Positions 45,280 through 54,551 are shown, counted from the stretch's first letter. The stretch is 64,000 nucleotides of DNA from Cognatilysobacter xinjiangensis (GCF_014651995.1 NZ_BMXY01000001.1:248001-312000); one strand, 5' to 3'. The notes: generated by a model from the letters alone, not told the origin. Translations and numbers: made by a program.

Positions 45280-45648
45280 TCACTGCCCGGTGATCGCGGT
45301 GAGCATGGTGCGCACCTTCGATTCGACGAAATTGAGCGAGGCGCGGTACTCGAGCGAAGCCTGCGCGAACGCGGCCTTGGCGCGCTCGCCGTCGACGGTG
45401 TTGCCGTCGAGGCTGGGCTGGCTGGTGGGCGCATCGAAGCGCGCGGCTTCGGCGGCGGCGCCGAGCGGATCGCCACCCGTGCCGGCGGCCGGCGCCAGCG
45501 CGGCGTTCAGCGCCTTGGCGAAGTCCATGTCCTGGGCGCGGAAGCCCGGGGTGTCGGCATTGGCGATGTTCCCGGCCAGCAGCTGCAGCCGCTGCTCGCG
45601 CAGGGCGAGGGCGGTGCCGTGGATGCCGAGGAAGGATTCCGTGGCCAT
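45280..45648 (-). CDS. flgB: Proximal rod protein FlgB
   Basis: 122 residues from ATG 45648 (MATESFLGIHGTALAL). LREQRLQLLAGNIANADTPGFRAQD is the rod signature. The longer reading to 45690 would run into the sigma54 promoter, so is rejected. First gene of flgBCDE. Confidence 0.95.
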   Translation of the reverse strand: MATESFLGIHGTALALREQRLQLLAGNIANADTPGFRAQDMDFAKALNAALAPAAGTGGDPLGAAAEAARFDAPTSQPSLDGNTVDGERAKAAFAQASLEYRASLNFVESKVRTMLTAITGQ

Positions 45649-45685
45649 GTGCCCCTCCGAAGGGCGGTGCGTTCGGAGGGGCTGA

Positions 45686-45701
45686 GGCAAGGCCCGTGCC
45701 A
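45686..45701 (-). promoter_or_regulatory. Sigma54 promoter of flgB
   Basis: Minus strand TGGCACGGGCCTTGCC, GG-N10-GC. Predicted start near 45675, leader about 27 bases. The GC-rich inverted repeat 45718-45758 (GACCGGC/GCCGGTC ends) between it and cheV may end the cheV transcript. Confidence 0.85.
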
Positions 45702-45756
45702 GCGGGCGCTTTCGGCCGACCGGCGGCCGGCCGGGGGGCGGGCGGCCGGAGGCCGG

Positions 45757-46701
45757 TCAGGCCGCGGCGCGCTGGCGCAGCAAGGTGGAGATGCGGTGCT
45801 CGATACGGGCCGCGAGTTCGCGCTCGGAGTACTTCGGCACGAAGTCGTCGGCGCCCACGCGCTCGACCATGGCGTGGTTGAAAACGCCCGACAGCGAGGT
45901 GTGGAGCAGCACGTGCAGGCCACGCAGGGCGGGCGAGCGCCGGATTTCCGTCGTCAGGGTATAGCCGTCCATCGCCGGCATCTCGATATCGGAAATCACC
46001 ATGGCGTAGCGGTGGTCGGGCGGGGTGCCGCCCTCGGCGATCTGCTGCAGGTGTTCCAGTGCCTGGCGGCCGTCGGAGAGCAGCGTCGCGGCCAGGCCCA
46101 GCTGGTCCAGGAGCTGGCGGATCTGGTTGCGGGCGACGCGCGAGTCGTCCACCACCAGCACCTCGCGCGGGATGTCCGCGCCCAGCGCCAGCGGCTGGAT
46201 GCCGGCGGTGTCCATCGGCCGCGGCGCCGACTCGGCCAGCACGCTTTCCACGTCCAGCAGCTGGATCAGCTCGCCGTGGAAGCGCGTCACGCCGGTCAGG
46301 TAATGGCATTCGCCGCCGAGGTCCGGCGGGGGCTGGATGTCCTCGACCGCGATGTTGACGATGCGCTCGACGCCCGAGACCAGGAAGCCCTGCACCGTGC
46401 GGTTGAACTCGGTGACGACCAGGTACGGTGCCTCCGGGCTGCCCGGAGGCGGCGCATGGCCGACCGCGCGGCCCAAGTCCAGCACCGGCACGGTGCGCCC
46501 GCGCACGTCGGCGGCGCCGGCGAAGGCCGGCGGCAGCTGCGGCAGGGTGAACAGCGGCGGGCGCGGGATGACTTCCTGCACCTTGAACACGTTCACGCCA
46601 AAAAGCTGACGCGAGCCCAGGCGGAACAGCAGCAGGGCCAGCCGGTTGTGGCCGGCCAGGCGCGTGCGTTGGTCGATGCGGTCGAGGAGGTCGCGGCTCA
46701 T
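45757..46701 (-). CDS. cheV: Chemotaxis coupling protein CheV
   Basis: 314 residues: CheW-like domain (FRLGSRQLFGVNVFKVQEVIPRP, ADVRGRTVPVLDLGRAVG) followed by a receiver domain (VLVVDDSRVARNQIRQLL, phospho-acceptor Asp in MVISDIEMPAMDGY, Lys in DDFVPKYS). Couples receptors to CheA with phosphorylation-dependent adaptation. Start ATG 46701. Divergent from flgA. A weak sigma28-like site (46709-46735) stands directly before the start. Confidence 0.94.
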   Translation of the reverse strand: MSRDLLDRIDQRTRLAGHNRLALLLFRLGSRQLFGVNVFKVQEVIPRPPLFTLPQLPPAFAGAADVRGRTVPVLDLGRAVGHAPPPGSPEAPYLVVTEFNRTVQGFLVSGVERIVNIAVEDIQPPPDLGGECHYLTGVTRFHGELIQLLDVESVLAESAPRPMDTAGIQPLALGADIPREVLVVDDSRVARNQIRQLLDQLGLAATLLSDGRQALEHLQQIAEGGTPPDHRYAMVISDIEMPAMDGYTLTTEIRRSPALRGLHVLLHTSLSGVFNHAMVERVGADDFVPKYSERELAARIEHRISTLLRQRAAA

Positions 46702-46766
46702 GCCCGCGTTGTCGGCCGCCCGAGGCGCTTCCTTGAGGCGGCGGGACGTGCGCGTCGTCGCGGCTC

Positions 46767-46782
46767 CGGCACGCGGATTGCT
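46767..46782 (+). promoter_or_regulatory. Sigma54 element before flgA
   Basis: CGGCACGCGGATTGCT, GG-N10-GC, close to TGGCACG-N4-TTGCT. The predicted start falls on base 46793, the A of the flgA ATG, so the message would be leaderless if both calls are right. Confidence 0.6.
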
Positions 46783-46792
46783 GGGGTCGGGC

Positions 46793-47479
46793 ATGCACCA
46801 GATCCGTCGCCCGCCGCTTCTGCTCCGATTCCTCGTCGCCTCGATGCTGCTGGCTGCCGCGCTGGTCGGCCGCGCCGCGCCGGGGTTCACGCCCGTCGCC
46901 GACATCCTGAAAGCCGCCGAGACCGCGCTGGGTGGCGCCGGCGCACAGGTGGAGGCAACGGTCGACGCCGCCGTGCGTATGCCGGCCTGCGGCCAGCCGC
47001 TGTCGGCGGTCGCGCTGGGCCCGCGCATGGCCGAGGTGCGCTGCCCCGATCCATCCGGTTGGCGGCTCACCGTGCCGGCCCGCGTGCGCCGCGAGGCCGA
47101 TGTGGTGGTGCTGACCGCGCCCGTGCGTGGCGGCATGGCCATCGACGCCTCGCAGCTCGCCGTGCAGCGCCGCGACATCGCCGGCGGCAGCGGCGTCGGC
47201 ATGGCCGACCCGTCGCAGGTGGCGGGCCGCATCGCCCGCCGCGCGCTGCCCGCGGGCGCCGTCGTCACCGCCGGGGACCTGGCCGACGGTGCCGGCGCGC
47301 TCAAGCGCGGCGATCCGGTCGTCATCGTCTCCCGCGCCGGCGGCATCGAGGTCCGCATGGGCGGGCGGGCGCTGGGCAACGCGGTTTCGGGGGCTGTTGT
47401 CGCGGTGGAGAACCTGGCGTCGCGCCGGATCGTGCGCGGACGGCTGGTCGCCGACGGAGTGGTGGAGGTGCTGCAATGA
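46793..47479 (+). CDS. flgA: P-ring assembly chaperone FlgA
   Basis: 228 residues with a basic signal peptide (MHQIRRPPLLLRFLVASMLLAAALVGRAA). C-terminal SAF domain: GMAIDASQLAVQRRDIAG, RIARRALPAGAVVTAGDL, LASRRIVRGRLVADGVVEV. Periplasmic chaperone of FlgI. ATG 46844 would remove the basic part of the signal and is less likely. Confidence 0.93.
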   Translation: MHQIRRPPLLLRFLVASMLLAAALVGRAAPGFTPVADILKAAETALGGAGAQVEATVDAAVRMPACGQPLSAVALGPRMAEVRCPDPSGWRLTVPARVRREADVVVLTAPVRGGMAIDASQLAVQRRDIAGGSGVGMADPSQVAGRIARRALPAGAVVTAGDLADGAGALKRGDPVVIVSRAGGIEVRMGGRALGNAVSGAVVAVENLASRRIVRGRLVADGVVEVLQ

Positions 47480-47520
47480 CCGCTCATCTGAACCGCCGCG
47501 AAAAATCTGTGGGCTGGGCC

Positions 47521-47547
47521 TCAAGTCCGGCGGCCGGGCGCCGTTAC
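47521..47547 (+). promoter_or_regulatory. Sigma28 promoter of flgM
   Basis: TCAAGTCC-N11-GCCGTTAC, against TAAAGTTT-N11-GCCGATAA, exact spacer. Predicted start near 47554, leader about 26 bases. This fits the usual feedback in which FliA drives its own anti-sigma gene. Confidence 0.65.
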
Positions 47548-47579
47548 CTGCCCTGACCGCTCAAACCCCGGAGTTCGTC

Positions 47580-47894
47580 ATGACCACCAAGATCGATGGC
47601 CCGAGCCTGCCGCAGGCCCGCGTCGTGGATACCGCAGCGACGGCCGCCGTGGCCCGCGCCGGTACCGATCGCGCCCAGCCCGTCGCCGCCGCGCCGGCCG
47701 CCGACAGCGTCCGCCTGACCGGCGAGGCCACCGGCCTGCAGGCCGCGGTCGAAGCCGAGCTCGGCCAGTCCGCCCCGATGGACATGGCCAAGATCAACGC
47801 CGTGCGCGCCGCGCTCGCCGACGGCAGCTACCAGGTGAATCCGCAGGAGATCGCGAATCGCCTGGTCGCCCTCGAGCGCCAGATGGCGGGCTGA
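47580..47894 (+). CDS. flgM: Anti-sigma28 factor FlgM
   Basis: 104 residues. Disordered Ala-rich N-terminal half; the C-terminal FliA-binding part is conserved: MDMAKINAVRAALADGSYQVNPQEIANRLVALE. Held in the cell until hook completion, then exported. Two bases before flgN. Confidence 0.94.
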   Translation: MTTKIDGPSLPQARVVDTAATAAVARAGTDRAQPVAAAPAADSVRLTGEATGLQAAVEAELGQSAPMDMAKINAVRAALADGSYQVNPQEIANRLVALERQMAG

Positions 47895-47896
47895 CC

Positions 47897-48265
47897 ATGT
47901 TCGCCGCTTCCCCCAATGCATCCACGCCCGTCCAGGCTGGCGAAGCGCTCGACGCGCTCGAGCGTGCATTGCAGGAGGAGCGGCAGGCGCTGCTCGACAA
48001 CGATGCCGACGCGCTTCTGCGCTCCACGCAGGCCAAGCTCGCCGCGCTGCGCCGCGCCGAGGCGCTGCAGCCCGGCCATGCCGAGGCCGAGCGCGTGATG
48101 GCGCTGTCCGAGCTCAATCGCGCCAACGGCATCCTGCTTTCCCGTCGCCGCCGCGAAGTCTCGTGGGCGCTGCGTCACCTGGGTCGCGTTGAAACCGCCG
48201 GCGTGTACGATGCCGGTGGTCAGGCGGGCATGCGCCCGCAGTCGCGATGCCTGGGCGTGGGATGA
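47897..48265 (+). CDS. flgN: Flagellar export chaperone FlgN
   Basis: 122-residue helical protein (ALDALERALQEERQALLDNDADALL, LSELNRANGILLSRRRREV). Chaperone for FlgK and FlgL. Its stop overlaps the next start by four bases (ATGA), tying it to the histidine kinase gene. Confidence 0.9.
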   Translation: MFAASPNASTPVQAGEALDALERALQEERQALLDNDADALLRSTQAKLAALRRAEALQPGHAEAERVMALSELNRANGILLSRRRREVSWALRHLGRVETAGVYDAGGQAGMRPQSRCLGVG

Positions 48266-49503
48266 GCGGGAACGAGACTCCGAGTCCTTCGAACAATCCG
48301 AAAAGCTGGACCGCCCAGATGCGCTGGGCAGCCGACGTCGCCCCGATGGCCGTGCTGCTGCTCGATGCGCAGGGCGGCGTCGCCTATGCGAACGCCAGCG
48401 CGCGCCGCCTGGGCCAGCGCATCGATCCCGACGCTCCGGCCGCCGACGCCCCGTCGCGACTGCTCGCGCTGACCCATGAAGCCGACTGGACGATCGCCTG
48501 CGCGCAGGGCCATGCGCGCCGCGACGTCGACCTGCGGCCCGACCTCGTGATCGCCGTCGAGGCCTTCTGCGGCACCGGCGAGAACGCCGGCCTCCGCTTC
48601 GTCGCGCTCACCGACATCTCCATGCGCTCGGCGCGCGAGCGCGAGCTGCAGCAGCGCCACGACGAGCTCGAGCGCACCTACAAGCGCCTCGCCGGCACTC
48701 AGGAGCAACTGCTGCAGTCGGAGAAGATGGCCTCGATCGGCCAGCTCGCCGCGGGCGTCGCGCACGAAATCAACAATCCGATCGGCTACGTGCACAGCAA
48801 CATCGGCACGCTGCGCGAGTACATGGGCGCGCTGTTCGGGCTGATCGACGCATACTCGACCGCGCTCGCATCGCCCGATCCCGCCGCCCACCGCGACGAA
48901 CTGCTCGCGCAGCGCGAGAAGCTCGACATCGAGTTCATCCTCGGCGACCTGCCGCAGTTGCTCGACGAATCGCGCGAGGGCATCGAGCGCGTGACGCGCA
49001 TCGTGCAGGACCTCAAGGAGTTCTCGCACGTCGGCCGCAACGAGACGATGCGGCCGTCCGACCTGGTCAAGGGCCTCGAATCCACGCTCAACATCGTGTG
49101 GAACGACCTCAAGTACAAGGTCCAGCTGGAGAAGATCTACGGCGACATGCCGCTGGTGGAATGCCTGCCGTCGGAGGTCAACCAGGTCTTCATGAACCTG
49201 CTGATCAACGCCGGACAGGCGATCACCGAGCGCGGCGTGATCACGCTCGCCTGCGGGCAGGAGAACGGCGAGGCTTGGGTCAGTGTGGCCGACACCGGCT
49301 GCGGCATTCCCGAGGACGCGCTGGGTCGCATCTTCGATCCGTTCTTCACCACCAAGCCGATCGGCCGCGGCACGGGCCTGGGGCTCGCGATCTGCTACCG
49401 CATCGTCGAGAAGCACCACGGCCGCATCGAGGTGCAAAGCACCGTCGGCATGGGCACGACGTTCCGCGTGGTGCTGCCGATCCGCCAGCCGGCGGTCGGC
49501 TGA
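48262..49503 (+). CDS. PAS-type sensor histidine kinase coupled to flgMN
   Basis: 413-residue soluble kinase without membrane segments. PAS-like N terminus ([25 protein letters not shown]), a coiled coil (120-155), H box with His168 ([16 protein letters not shown]), then ATPase motifs [32 protein letters not shown] and GTGLGLAI. Start ATG 48262 overlaps the flgN stop. Cotranscription with flgM-flgN is likely. Xanthomonads keep sensor kinases of the Rav type beside their flagellar genes; the REC-bearing protein at 50811-52550 is the nearest candidate partner. Confidence 0.9.
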   Translation: MSGNETPSPSNNPKSWTAQMRWAADVAPMAVLLLDAQGGVAYANASARRLGQRIDPDAPAADAPSRLLALTHEADWTIACAQGHARRDVDLRPDLVIAVEAFCGTGENAGLRFVALTDISMRSARERELQQRHDELERTYKRLAGTQEQLLQSEKMASIGQLAAGVAHEINNPIGYVHSNIGTLREYMGALFGLIDAYSTALASPDPAAHRDELLAQREKLDIEFILGDLPQLLDESREGIERVTRIVQDLKEFSHVGRNETMRPSDLVKGLESTLNIVWNDLKYKVQLEKIYGDMPLVECLPSEVNQVFMNLLINAGQAITERGVITLACGQENGEAWVSVADTGCGIPEDALGRIFDPFFTTKPIGRGTGLGLAICYRIVEKHHGRIEVQSTVGMGTTFRVVLPIRQPAVG

Positions 49504-49545
49504 CCGCCGCAGGGGCGTTCGCACGGCCTCCGGCATCATCGGGCG

Positions 49546-50814
49546 ATGGAAAACTACAAATTTGTCTTGCTGGTCGCAGGCATCGCGCTGCTGGGCGCGG
49601 CCTGGCTGCCGCATCTGCTCAAGCGTCGAGCGCTGAGCTTTCCAGTCGTCTACGTCGCGCTCGGCGCACTGCTCTACCTGTTGCCGCTTCCCCTGCCCGA
49701 GATCCGTCCCGCGGAGGACCGCGCCGCGATCGAGAAGCTCACCGAGCTGACCGTGCTGGTGGCGCTGCTGGGGGCCGGCATTCGAATCGACACGCGCTTC
49801 GGCTGGCGGCGATGGCACGTCACCTGGCGGCTGCTGGGTCTCGCAATGCCGCTGACGATCATCGGCGGTGCGCTGCTCGGCTACGGAGTGCTCGGCTATT
49901 CCGCCGCCGCCGCGGTGCTCTTCGGCGCGGTGCTGGCGCCGACCGATCCCGTGCTCGCGTCGGATCTGCAGGTCGGCGCACCGGGCGAGGGCGGCGAGGA
50001 TCCCGTCCGCTTCAGCCTGACCTCGGAAGCCGGCCTCAACGACGCACTCGCCTTTCCCTTCGTCTGGCTGGCGATCGCCGTCGCAGCCGCGAGCGGCATG
50101 CGGGGCGTCGATTGGATGGGATGGCTAACACTCGATGTGCTTTGGCGACTCGGCGGCGGCCTCGCGGTCGGCTGGGGCCTCGGCTACGCGCTGATGCACG
50201 TGGTCTTCCGCGTCGAGCGCGCCGACAGCCTCAGCCGCAGTGGCGACGGGCTGACCGCACTCGCGATCATCCTGATCGTCTATGGCGTCGCCGAGCTGCT
50301 GCACACCTACGGTTTCCTCGCGGTCTTCGTGGCCGCGCTGGTGATCAGGCATTACGAGCGCGACCACGATTACCAGGGCACGCTCAACCTCTTCGCCGAG
50401 CAATGCGAGCGCCTGCTCATCGCGCTGCTGCTGATCGGCTTCGGCGGCGCGCTTGTGACCGGTGTGCTGGCGCCGCTGCGCTGGCGCGACATCGGGGCCG
50501 CGCTGGCCATCGTGCTGGTGCTGCGGCCGATCGGCACGTGGCTCTGCCTCGCCGGATCGCCGCTCGTCGAACGCGATCGCTGGGCCGTGGCGATCTTCGG
50601 CGTGCGCGGGATCGGCTCGTTCTACTACCTCGCCTTCGCCGCCGGCCATGCGCACTTCGCGGAGGCGGGCTCGCTCTGGGCCGTGGTGAGCCTCGTCGTC
50701 CTGCTGTCGGTGCTCCTGCACGGCTTCACCGCCAAGCCCGTGATGGACCGGCTCGACCGATGGCGCGCGCGCTTCGCGCGCCCGCGCTCGCGGCCGGTCT
50801 CGACTGACGCCTAG
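49546..50814 (+). CDS. CPA1-family Na+(K+)/H+ antiporter
   Basis: 422 residues, about a dozen membrane helices. CPA1 signatures: the VLFGAVLAPTDPVLASDLQVG motif with the Asp of the transport site, then SLTSEAGLNDALAFPFVWLA and ERDRWAVAIFGVRGIGSFYYLAFA. NhaP-type; ion preference not visible. Its stop shares the palindrome CTAG with the convergent gene. Confidence 0.9.
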   Translation: MENYKFVLLVAGIALLGAAWLPHLLKRRALSFPVVYVALGALLYLLPLPLPEIRPAEDRAAIEKLTELTVLVALLGAGIRIDTRFGWRRWHVTWRLLGLAMPLTIIGGALLGYGVLGYSAAAAVLFGAVLAPTDPVLASDLQVGAPGEGGEDPVRFSLTSEAGLNDALAFPFVWLAIAVAAASGMRGVDWMGWLTLDVLWRLGGGLAVGWGLGYALMHVVFRVERADSLSRSGDGLTALAIILIVYGVAELLHTYGFLAVFVAALVIRHYERDHDYQGTLNLFAEQCERLLIALLLIGFGGALVTGVLAPLRWRDIGAALAIVLVLRPIGTWLCLAGSPLVERDRWAVAIFGVRGIGSFYYLAFAAGHAHFAEAGSLWAVVSLVVLLSVLLHGFTAKPVMDRLDRWRARFARPRSRPVSTDA

Positions 50815-52550
50815 AAGCCCACTTCCTCGCCCGCCGCCCGTCGCTCGTGCGCACGGAACGCGGCGCGGATGTGTTCGCGCAACTCGTCGTCGTTCCACGG
50901 CTTGGTCAGGAAGCGGTAGATCGCGCCGTGGTTGATCGCGTCGGTGATCGTGGCGAGGTCGGTATAGCCCGAAAGCACCATGCGCACCGTGTCGGGATAG
51001 AGGTCGCGCACGCGGCCGAGGAACTCGGTGCCACTCATGTCGGGCATGCGCTGGTCGGAGACGATGACCTGCACACGGTTGCTGGCGAGCAGGTCGAAGG
51101 CCTCGCGCACCGAGTTCGCGGTAAGGATCTGGTAGCCGTCGCGACGGAACAGGCGCACCAGCGAGCGCAGTACGTTCTCCTCGTCGTCGAGCAGCAGCAG
51201 CGTGCGCTCGGGTCGCGTCTGCGCGAAGGCTTCCGGCAGCAGGAAGCGCTTCTTGATCAACGCGTCCAGTGCTTCCACCGGCTGCGGCGCGCTGAAGATG
51301 TAGCCCTGGAAGAAGTCGCAGTGGTTGCGGCGCAGGAAGCCGAGCTCGGCCTCGCTTTCCACGCCCTTCGCGCAGACCTTCATGTCCAGGCGATGGCCCA
51401 TCGCGATGATGCCGCGCACGATCGCCGCCGAGCGCGTGTCGCTGGTGACGTTTCGGATGAAGCTTCGGTCGATCTTCAACCGGTCCAGCGGGTACTGCGC
51501 GAGCGATGCGAACGACAGGCCGCCGAGGCCGAAGTCCTGCACCGTCAGCGTGGAGCCGAGCTCGCGCAGGCCGACCAGCGTCTCGTAGGTATGCCGCGCG
51601 TCGAGCGACAGCGCGTTCTCGGGCACCTCGAATTCCAGCGAGCTGCCCGGCAGGTTCAGGCGATGCAGCAACTCGCCGATGCGGTCGCGGCAATCGGGCT
51701 GCGCGAGCAGCGTGCTCGGCAGGTGCATCGAGATGCTGAGGTAGTCGATGCCCTCGTCGCGCCAGCGCGCGAGCTGCTGCGCGGCGGCTTCGACCACCCA
51801 GGCGCCGAGGCGCGCGGACAGGCCGACGCGCTCGACGATGTCGAGGAAGCGGTTCGGTCGCAGCAGGCCGCTGGACTCGGAGTTCCAGCGCAGCAGCGCG
51901 GAAAAACCGGCGAGCGAGCCGTCATGGCCATTGACGAAGGGCTGGTAGTACAGCCGGAACTCGTCGCGGTCGAAGGCGTCGGCGAATCGCTGCGCGAAGC
52001 CGTCGTTGATCGGTCCCCGCTCGGGCCGCCCGCTGTAGAGGCCGACGTTGTCGAGGCCGGTCTGCTTCGCATCTCGCAGCGCGTGCTCGGCGCTCGCGAG
52101 CAGCGCGGCGGCGTTCTGCGCGTGGTCGGGGAACACGGCGATGCCGATCGAGAGCGTGATCGGCAGCGTGTAGGGCGGGATCGAGAGCGGTACCTCGAAG
52201 GCGTCGCGCAGGCGCTCGGCAAGCGCCTCGCCGTCCATCTCGCCTTCGCGATGGCCGATGCCGGCGATGAACTCGTCGGTGCCGCGGCGCCACAGCCACG
52301 CGTCCTGCGGCATCGCGTTGCGCAGGCGCTGCGCGACGGCGGCGAGCACCTGGTCGCCGACCGACTCGCCCATGTTGCTGTTGATCGAGCCGAACATGTC
52401 GACGTCGATGTGCAGCAGCGACACCTTGCGCCGCGTGGCCGCCGCCGCCGCGATCGCGGTGGCGAGGCTCGGGCCGTTCGCGCCGAGACGGTAGATCCCG
52501 GTGACCGGATCGACCGGGACGCTGCCGTACTCGTCGTAGCGCTGGTTCAT
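50811..52550 (-). CDS. GGDEF-EAL-REC protein with degenerate motifs (RavR-like layout)
   Basis: 579 residues. GGDEF domain with the active site changed to RGTDEF (89-94). EAL-type domain with SALLRW in place of EALLRW and VQDFGLGGLSFASL in place of DDFGTGYSSL. C-terminal receiver domain (LLLLDDEENVLRSL, Asp499 in VIVSDQRMPDMSG, Lys in FLTKPW). Both enzyme domains look inactive or poor, so it may act as a c-di-GMP-related sensor or scaffold switched by phosphorylation. The unusual C-terminal place of REC recalls RavR of Xanthomonas, but the gene identity is inference. Possible partner of the kinase at 48262-49503. Confidence 0.85.
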   Translation of the reverse strand: MNQRYDEYGSVPVDPVTGIYRLGANGPSLATAIAAAAATRRKVSLLHIDVDMFGSINSNMGESVGDQVLAAVAQRLRNAMPQDAWLWRRGTDEFIAGIGHREGEMDGEALAERLRDAFEVPLSIPPYTLPITLSIGIAVFPDHAQNAAALLASAEHALRDAKQTGLDNVGLYSGRPERGPINDGFAQRFADAFDRDEFRLYYQPFVNGHDGSLAGFSALLRWNSESSGLLRPNRFLDIVERVGLSARLGAWVVEAAAQQLARWRDEGIDYLSISMHLPSTLLAQPDCRDRIGELLHRLNLPGSSLEFEVPENALSLDARHTYETLVGLRELGSTLTVQDFGLGGLSFASLAQYPLDRLKIDRSFIRNVTSDTRSAAIVRGIIAMGHRLDMKVCAKGVESEAELGFLRRNHCDFFQGYIFSAPQPVEALDALIKKRFLLPEAFAQTRPERTLLLLDDEENVLRSLVRLFRRDGYQILTANSVREAFDLLASNRVQVIVSDQRMPDMSGTEFLGRVRDLYPDTVRMVLSGYTDLATITDAINHGAIYRFLTKPWNDDELREHIRAAFRAHERRAAGEEVGF

Positions 52551-52620
52551 GCGGCAAGTCTAGGCGGATCCGCGCCCACCGAGCGGCGGCCGTAGCGAAT
52601 GGCCGCCGTGCTCGTGGCGC

Positions 52621-54039
52621 TCAGCGCGCGGGGGTCGCCGGCGCGACCGGCCTGCTGCCGAAGCTGCCGTCGGCCGAGGCGGCGAGGTAGGCGAACACCG
52701 CGTAGGCGGCGGCGTTCTGCTGGATCGCGGCAGGGTCGACCTTGTCGAAGGTGTCGTCCGGCGTGTGGTGCAAGTCGAAGTAGTCGGTGCCGTCCTGCGC
52801 CAGCGATGCCCATGCCAGGCCGCGCTGCGCGAACGGGCCGATGTCCGGGCCCGGGCCTTCGCCGCGGCCTTCGAGGCGCTGGATGCCCAGCGGCGCGAGC
52901 GCCTGCAGGATCTGCTCGTCGGCCTCGCGTGCCGACTCCGGCAGCGAGCTCGCGTAGCCGTAGATGCGGCCGGCGCCGAAGTCGCTCTCGGCGGCGATCT
53001 GGTGCTTGCCGACGTCCTTCTCGTACTTCGCCGCGTACGCGCGGCCGCCGTAGAGGCCCTGTTCCTCGTTGGCGAAGGCCACGACGCGGATGGTGCGCGC
53101 CGGGCGCTTGGGCAGCTTGGCGATCATCGCGCCCGCGGCCATGGTGATGCCCAGGCCCGCACCATCGTCGATCGCGCCGGTGCCGAGGTCCCAGGAATCG
53201 AGGTGGCCGCCGATCAGCACGACCTCGTCGGGTTTAGAGCTGCCGCGCACTTCGCCGATCACGTTGTAGGACGTGGCTTCGCCGTCCCAGCCGCAGTCGA
53301 GCGCGAGGCGCACGCGCTGCGGGCCCATCGCGACGAGGCGCGAGAGCTGGCGCGAGTCGGGCGCGGAGAGCGCGGCGGCCGGAATCGGCTTCACGCCCTC
53401 GTCGAAACGGGTGATGCCGGTATGCGGCATGCGATGCGAATCGGTGCCCGCCGACTGCATGAGGTAGCCCACGGCGCCCTTGGCGGCCGCGGTCGTCGGG
53501 CCGCGCGAGCGGATGCGCGAGCCGAAGCCGTAGTCGTCGCCGCCGCGCTTGCGCTCCATCTTGAAGTCGACGAAGACGATCTTGCCGGCCAACGAGCCGG
53601 CGGGCGCGGCTTCCAGCGACGCGAGATCGGTGAAGCGCACCACCTCGCCCTCGACGGTGCCGCCAGGGCTGCCGCCGAGCGCGGTCAGCACGAGCGGCTG
53701 CGCATGCCGGCCGAGCACTTCGGCGCGCTCGCTGCGGCGCTCCCACTTCGGGAAGGTGACCGGTTCGGTCCACACGCGGTCGTAGCCGAGCGACTTGAAC
53801 TTCGCCTGCGCCCACGCCACGGCGCGCGCGTCGCCTTCGCTGCCGGCCATGCGCGGGCCGACTTCGGTGGTGATCGACTCGGTGATGCGGTAGGCGAGGT
53901 CGCTGGTCAGCGCCTGCTCGCGCAGCGTCGCCGCCTGCGTCATCGCCGCGTCCGGAATGCGCACCGGCTTGTTCGCCGCGAAGGCCGGCGTCATCGCCAT
54001 GCCTAGAGCCAGTGCCGCCACGATCAGCCGGATACGCAT
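52621..54039 (-). CDS. Secreted M28-family metallopeptidase
   Basis: 472 residues with a signal peptide (cleavage after TPAFA). Zinc-site motifs of the M28 family: GGHLDSWDLGTGAIDDGAG, the catalytic Glu pair in FANEEQGLYG, ESDFGAG and HTPDDTFDKVDP. Also a PA-like insert (SLEAAPAGSLAGKIVFVDF). Probably an extracytoplasmic aminopeptidase or carboxypeptidase. Confidence 0.9.
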   Translation of the reverse strand: MRIRLIVAALALGMAMTPAFAANKPVRIPDAAMTQAATLREQALTSDLAYRITESITTEVGPRMAGSEGDARAVAWAQAKFKSLGYDRVWTEPVTFPKWERRSERAEVLGRHAQPLVLTALGGSPGGTVEGEVVRFTDLASLEAAPAGSLAGKIVFVDFKMERKRGGDDYGFGSRIRSRGPTTAAAKGAVGYLMQSAGTDSHRMPHTGITRFDEGVKPIPAAALSAPDSRQLSRLVAMGPQRVRLALDCGWDGEATSYNVIGEVRGSSKPDEVVLIGGHLDSWDLGTGAIDDGAGLGITMAAGAMIAKLPKRPARTIRVVAFANEEQGLYGGRAYAAKYEKDVGKHQIAAESDFGAGRIYGYASSLPESAREADEQILQALAPLGIQRLEGRGEGPGPDIGPFAQRGLAWASLAQDGTDYFDLHHTPDDTFDKVDPAAIQQNAAAYAVFAYLAASADGSFGSRPVAPATPAR

Positions 54040-54106
54040 GCGTCGATCCCCATCAGGAAAGTCGACGAGCTTAGCAATGCAGCGCCGGTGCGCTGCATGG
54101 CATCGG

Positions 54107-54532
54107 TCACGGTCCCGCGGCGGAACGCTCCTTCATCAGGTCGCGGATCTCGCGCAGCAGCAGCACGTCTTCCGCGGGCTTCGGGGGCTCGGCCGCGGCC
54201 GGCGCGCGCAGTCGGTTGTAGGCGCGCAGGAACAGGAAGATGACGAAGGCGATGATCAGGAAGTCGATCGCCGCCTGCAGCACCGTGCCGTACATCAGCG
54301 CGATCTCGGGATCGGCCACCTTGCCCGCCGCGTCGAGCGTCGCGGGCTTGAGTACCAGCTTCCACTGATCGACCTTGATGCCGCCGGTGACCATGCCGAG
54401 CACGGGCATGACCAGCCCGTCGACCAGGCTGCTGGTGATCTTTGCGAATGCACTGCCGATCACTACGCCGACCGCGAGGTCGACGACGTTGCCGCGTGCG
54501 ATGAAGGCCTTGAATTCGTCGATGACACGCAT
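54107..54532 (-). CDS. mscL: Large-conductance mechanosensitive channel MscL
   Basis: 141 residues. FKAFIARGNVVDLAVGVVIGSAFAKITSSLVDGLVMPVLG is the first-helix signature; second helix AIDFLIIAFVIFLFLRAYNRL; acidic/basic C-terminal helix LLLREIRDLMKER. Emergency valve under hypo-osmotic shock. Confidence 0.96.
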   Translation of the reverse strand: MRVIDEFKAFIARGNVVDLAVGVVIGSAFAKITSSLVDGLVMPVLGMVTGGIKVDQWKLVLKPATLDAAGKVADPEIALMYGTVLQAAIDFLIIAFVIFLFLRAYNRLRAPAAAEPPKPAEDVLLLREIRDLMKERSAAGP

Positions 54533-54551
54533 GCGTCGCGCTCCCGGGGAA

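Noticed and set aside
50811-50814. Shared CTAG serving as stop for both the antiporter and the GGDEF-EAL-REC gene
   Set aside because: A real but trivial consequence of a palindromic stop in convergent genes; no functional meaning inferred.
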